From Pseudomonadota bacterium (GTDB taxonomy: Bacteria; Pseudomonadota; Alphaproteobacteria; Rhizobiales; Aestuariivirgaceae), in contig JAEKFU010000289.1 of the NCBI GenBank assembly GCA_016522385.1, positions 1 through 9,913 on the forward strand: a stretch of DNA of 9,913 nt, in the 5' to 3' direction. A program made the translations under genes and the position numbers. The notes below the pieces were generated by a model. That model was not told the origin of the DNA. It did not search any database and saw only the letters and a program-made list of their open reading frames with translations. Below are positions 6,913 to 9,913 of the stretch, in pieces. Numbering within the stretch: the first letter of the stretch is position 1; every line of letters starts with the position of its first letter.

Positions 6913-7149
6913 TCAGTCCTGCGGCGTGCTGGTCTGGAGCGCCAGGGCGTGCAGTTCGTCGCCCATTTTACCTTTGAGCGCCTTATACACCATCTGGTGC
7001 TGCTGCACACGGGATTTACCCTCGAATGCAGCCGATGTGATCGAGGCGGCATAGTGGTCGCCGTCACCTGCAAGATCACGAATCACAACAGTTGCGTCGG
7101 GCAGGGCGTCTTTGATTAGATCCTCGATATCATGCGCTTGCATCGGCAT
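6913..7149 (-). CDS. bolA: BolA family protein
   Basis: This 78-residue protein matches the short BolA/IbaG type. The core GDGDHYAASITSAAFEGKSRVQQHQMVYKALKGKMGDELHALALQT (about residues 28-73) shows the family's G-D-H-Y strand, the helix Q-H-Q-M-V-Y with its conserved His, and the terminal H-A-L-A-L strand whose His (H67) is a usual cluster ligand. BolA proteins bind a [2Fe-2S] cluster together with the CGFS glutaredoxin encoded just downstream. The first ATG (7149-7147) is chosen over the one two codons later because AGGGAGG lies 7 bases before it. It sits 53 bases after purL on the same strand. The symbol is by family; it could equally be called ibaG. Confidence 0.95.
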   Translation of the reverse strand: MPMQAHDIEDLIKDALPDATVVIRDLAGDGDHYAASITSAAFEGKSRVQQHQMVYKALKGKMGDELHALALQTSTPQD

Positions 7150-7156
7150 TGGGCAG

Positions 7157-7163
7157 CCTCCCT
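7157..7163 (-). promoter_or_regulatory. strong ribosome binding site of bolA
   Basis: AGGGAGG on the - strand, 7 bases before the ATG at 7149. It decides the start in favour of MPMQAHDI rather than MQAHDI. Confidence 0.75.
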
Positions 7164-7202
7164 GAGTTTCTTCGTCTTGTCCTATAGTGACACGATTTGG
7201 TG

Positions 7203-9404
7203 TTAGCCGTCCATAAATGCCGGGAACCAGCCTTCATGAGCCTTGCGCAGCATGGTGATAGATATGGTGGCGCTGCCCATCACGATCAATCCGCTGCCTG
7301 TCACGGTTCCGATCTTTGGCACTGGAATACCTTCGGCCTCTGCCTCGGCGATCAGGCCGGTGGCCTGGCCCGGCGGACAGGTGACGACATAGCGCGCCTG
7401 ATCCTCAGCGAATAGGGCGATGTGCGGGTTGCTGGCCGGTAGCTCGATTTTGGCACCCTTGCCGGACGCCAGAACCATGTCTGCCAAGCTGGCGGCAAGT
7501 CCGCCGTCAGAGATGTCATGCGCCGCCGTGATCCGGTCGTCCTTGATCAGTTGGCGCACGAAATCGCCATGCCGGCGTTCCTTTTCGAGATCGACCGGTG
7601 GTGGAGCGCCTCCTTCCAGTCCGTGGACTTCGCGCAGATACATCGACTGACCGAGATGGCTTCCGTGGCCGCCTACAAGTAAGATAACGTCGCCATCGGT
7701 CTTGAAGTCGAGCGAACAGCGTTTGCCGAGATCGGAAATCAGACCTATACCGCCGATCGCCGGGGTCGGCAAAATGGCCTGCCCGTTGGTCTCATTGTAA
7801 AGTGAGACATTTCCGGACACGACAGGAAAGTCGAGCGCCCGGCAGGCCTCGCCGATGCCTTCGATGGCCTTGACCAGGGTGCCCATGATCTCCGGCCGCT
7901 CGGGATTGCCGAAATTGAGATTGTCAGTGATGGCGAGCGGTTCGGCGCCAACAGTGGTGAGGTTGCGCCAGCATTCGGCGACCGCCTGCTTGCCACCTTC
8001 ATACGGGTCTGCATCGACATAGCGCGGAACGACATCGGTGCAGGCTGCCAGCGCCTTGCCGGTGCCATCGATGCGAATGATGGCGGCATCGCCGCCGGGG
8101 CCGGCCGCTGTATTGGACTGGATTAGGTAATCATATTGCTGCCAGACCCACTGCTTTGAGCACATGTCGGGTGCGCTGATCACCTTGAGCACCGCTTCGG
8201 TGTAGTCATTGGGGCGCGGAATGTCTGAATCGGCAAGTGGTTTGGGCGGCGCAGGTTGCGTCCACGGTCGGTCATATTCCGGGGCTTCGTCACCGAGTTC
8301 CTTGATCGGCAGATCGGCGACTTCGGTGCCGCCGTGAAAGATGCGAAACCGCAGATCATCAGTGGTCTTGCCGACAATGGCAAAATCGAGACCCCATTTG
8401 GAAAAGATCTCTTCGGCTTCGGCCTGCTTGTCCGGTCGCAAAACCATCAGCATTCGTTCCTGGCTTTCCGACAGCATCATCTCATAGGCTGTCATGCCGT
8501 CCTCACGGCATGGAACATTATCGAGGTTGAGTTCTATACCGAGATTTCCCTTCGCCCCCATCTCGACCGCGGAGCAGGTGAGGCCGGCGGCACCCATGTC
8601 CTGAATGGCGATCACGGCACCCGACGCCATGAGTTCAAGACAGGCCTCGAGCAGGCACTTCTCTGTGAACGGGTCGCCAACCTGGACGGTCGGTCGCTTT
8701 TCATCGGCGTCATCAGCAAATTGGGCCGATGCCATGGTGGCGCCATGAATGCCATCGCGGCCGGTCTTGGCGCCGAGATAGACGACTGGCAACCCGACGC
8801 CCTTTGCCTCCGACAGGAAGATCCCGTTTGCGTCGGCGAGGCCAATGGCCATGGCGTTGACCAAGATGTTGCCATTGTAGCGCGGGTGGAAATTAACCTC
8901 GCCGCCGACCGTCGGTACACCAAACGAATTGCCATATCCGCCGATACCGGCGACAACACCCGCAACGAGATGACGGGTCTTCGGGTGGTTCGGCGAGCCA
9001 AATCGTAAGGCATTCAGCGCGGCGATGGGTCGGGCGCCCATCGTGAAAACATCCCGCAAGATGCCACCAACCCCGGTCGCGGCACCCTGGTAGGGCTCGA
9101 TGTAGGACGGGTGATTGTGGCTTTCCATCTTGAATACGGCTACCTGACCGTCGCCAATGTCGACGACACCGGCATTCTCCCCCGGGCCATGCACCACCCG
9201 CTCGCCGGTTACGGGGAGAGTTTTCAACCATTTCTTCGATGATTTGTAGGAGCAGTGTTCATTCCACATGGCTGAGACGATACCCAGTTCGGTGATCGTT
9301 GGCTCGCGGCCGATCAGGTTCACGAAACGGTCATATTCCTCAGGCTTGAGGCCATGTTCGGAAACCAGTTCGGTGGTAACCGGGATGTCGTTCGGAAGGC
9401 TCAT
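7203..9404 (-). CDS. purL: phosphoribosylformylglycinamidine synthase subunit PurL
   Basis: This 733-residue protein is the full length of the small-type PurL. It catalyses the ATP-dependent conversion of FGAR to FGAM, the fourth step of purine synthesis, in the cytoplasm. It uses ammonia delivered by the glutaminase PurQ with help from PurS; neither is in this window. Visible hallmarks are NEHCSYKSSKKWL (48-60, with the catalytic His49), ESHNHPSYIEPYQGAATGVGG (94-114), QDMGAAGLTCSA (268-279), SGNVSLYNET (530-539) and AHDISDGGLAASLADM (628-643), marking the two AIRS-like halves. The ATG at 9404-9402 fits the usual N-terminus (MSLPNDIPVTTELVSEHGLKPEEYDR). Only a weak ribosome site is seen before it. 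It is followed by bolA and grxD on the same strand and faces away from the gene at the right edge. Confidence 0.98.
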   Translation of the reverse strand: MSLPNDIPVTTELVSEHGLKPEEYDRFVNLIGREPTITELGIVSAMWNEHCSYKSSKKWLKTLPVTGERVVHGPGENAGVVDIGDGQVAVFKMESHNHPSYIEPYQGAATGVGGILRDVFTMGARPIAALNALRFGSPNHPKTRHLVAGVVAGIGGYGNSFGVPTVGGEVNFHPRYNGNILVNAMAIGLADANGIFLSEAKGVGLPVVYLGAKTGRDGIHGATMASAQFADDADEKRPTVQVGDPFTEKCLLEACLELMASGAVIAIQDMGAAGLTCSAVEMGAKGNLGIELNLDNVPCREDGMTAYEMMLSESQERMLMVLRPDKQAEAEEIFSKWGLDFAIVGKTTDDLRFRIFHGGTEVADLPIKELGDEAPEYDRPWTQPAPPKPLADSDIPRPNDYTEAVLKVISAPDMCSKQWVWQQYDYLIQSNTAAGPGGDAAIIRIDGTGKALAACTDVVPRYVDADPYEGGKQAVAECWRNLTTVGAEPLAITDNLNFGNPERPEIMGTLVKAIEGIGEACRALDFPVVSGNVSLYNETNGQAILPTPAIGGIGLISDLGKRCSLDFKTDGDVILLVGGHGSHLGQSMYLREVHGLEGGAPPPVDLEKERRHGDFVRQLIKDDRITAAHDISDGGLAASLADMVLASGKGAKIELPASNPHIALFAEDQARYVVTCPPGQATGLIAEAEAEGIPVPKIGTVTGSGLIVMGSATISITMLRKAHEGWFPAFMDG

Positions 9405-9632
9405 GAAGGTGGGTGCAAATCCGGTTCAGACGAGCGCATTCAATAGCGCACGCGGTTCACATATGACAGAGTGATGCGCCGCCTGTGGACAAAGGGTCGC
9501 GGTGAAGGAAAAGTCGATTTCCGCAAAACAGCGCCATAGGTGTCTGTGCGATGCAAGTGCCTGACAGTAAGAGCGTGTGAGTGACGATCAAATCAACAAC
9601 GGCCTCAGCGGCGTGGCGGGAACGGTGTCGCT
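9405..9632. other. intergenic region between divergent purL and right-edge gene
   Basis: This 228-base region must hold the upstream signals of purL (- strand) and probably of the right-edge gene (+ strand). Only very weak -10-like boxes were seen on either strand, for example TATTGA on the - strand near 9448-9453. No riboswitch, tRNA or clear operator was recognised. The only possible coding content is a 19-codon ORF at its right end. Confidence 0.5.
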
Positions 9633-9636
9633 TTGA
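9577..9636 (+). other. possible 19-codon upstream ORF with GTG start
   Basis: A short open frame runs from GTG at 9577 to TGA at 9634-9636 and would encode VSDDQINNGLSGVAGTVSL. Its stop overlaps the probable TTG start of the next gene (TTGA at 9633-9636). AAGAG (9569-9573) lies only 3 bases upstream, a poor spacing. It could be a leader peptide, the original N-terminus of the downstream gene separated by a one-base shift, or chance. Evidence is thin. Confidence 0.2.
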
Positions 9637-9913
9637 CTAGCCGGGTCAAAGTCTTGATCATCGGCGGCTACGGCATGTTTGGGTCCCGCTTGGTCCAGCT
9701 GCTGAAGGACGAGCCCCGCCTGACGCTGATCATTGCCGGGCGCTCACGGGCGCGAGCCAACACATTGTGCATCGTGCAGTCGCAGGCGGAAATGGTGCCC
9801 GCGGAATTCGACCGGGACGGAGATGTCGAAGCGCAGATTGGATCGCTGGAGCCCGATATCGTCATCGATGCATCTGGACCTTTTCAGGCCTATGGAGATG
9901 ATCCCTACAAGGT
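9633..9913 (+). CDS. saccharopine dehydrogenase-like NAD(P)-binding protein (5' end only)
   Basis: The first 93 codons are visible; the gene runs off the right edge. It starts at a probable TTG (9633), the only initiation codon between the in-frame stop at 9582-9584 and the first fold element. The N-terminus is TSRVKVLIIGGYGMFGSRLVQLL, a Rossmann nucleotide-binding strand-turn-helix with G-x-x-G-x-x-G at residues 11-17. LTLIIAGRSRARA follows as the second strand with an acceptor-type Arg, then DIVIDASGPFQAYG, typical of saccharopine dehydrogenase-like proteins. Those include true amino-acid dehydrogenases and many oxidoreductases of unknown substrate, so the reaction cannot be named. It is transcribed away from purL. 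The weak start codon and lack of a clear ribosome site are noteworthy. Confidence 0.85.
   Translation, partial: MTSRVKVLIIGGYGMFGSRLVQLLKDEPRLTLIIAGRSRARANTLCIVQSQAEMVPAEFDRDGDVEAQIGSLEPDIVIDASGPFQAYGDDPYK

Noticed and set aside
7172..7192. TCACTATAGG on the - strand between purL and bolA, resembling part of a phage T7 promoter and containing a TATAGG -10-like box
   Set aside because: Only about ten bases match, the rest of the T7 consensus is absent, and no -35 box is found at a suitable distance; chance is the simplest explanation.
8256..9008. A 250-codon open frame on the + strand opposite purL
   Set aside because: It is fully antisense to a certain purL gene, its protein has no recognisable fold, and long antisense frames are common in GC-rich genes.

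Overview
The window looks like an ordinary stretch of an alphaproteobacterial chromosome. The evidence is the moderately high GC content, the purL-bolA-grxD (CGFS monothiol glutaredoxin) gene order, the DUF1194 protein and the GTG/TTG starts. The order within Alphaproteobacteria (perhaps Hyphomicrobiales or a relative) cannot be fixed from the sequence alone. Coding density is high, there is no sign of mobile elements, CRISPR, tRNA or rRNA, and no gap between genes exceeds about 230 bases.

Left part, + strand (1-4742). The end of an ABC ATPase (GldA type) overlaps a GldF-type ABC-2 permease, which overlaps a GldG-type auxiliary protein. A DUF4340 protein follows 30 bases later. The four form one tightly packed operon for a Gld-type ABC system whose substrate is unknown outside the gliding Bacteroidota. 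After a 98-base gap with a hairpin comes an exported von Willebrand factor A-like protein (DUF1194) with a GTG start.

Middle and right part, - strand (9404-4708, read right to left). purL (the small-type FGAM synthase subunit) is followed by bolA and grxD, probably as one transcript that ends at a hairpin just past grxD. A 12-helix MFS transporter comes next, preceded by an inverted-repeat cluster that could be an operator. One base after the MFS stop codon lies a 135-codon gene for a small membrane-anchored protein of unknown function, whose 3' end overlaps that of the DUF1194 gene by 35 bases in convergent orientation.

Right edge, + strand. Divergent from purL, the first 93 codons of a saccharopine dehydrogenase-like NAD(P)-binding protein begin at a probable TTG start. 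A possible 19-codon upstream ORF overlaps that start codon in stop-start fashion.

No clearly new multi-gene system was found. The points most worth a second look are the conserved-looking orphan protein coupled to the MFS gene, the dyad cluster in front of that transporter, and the unusual start region of the right-edge gene.
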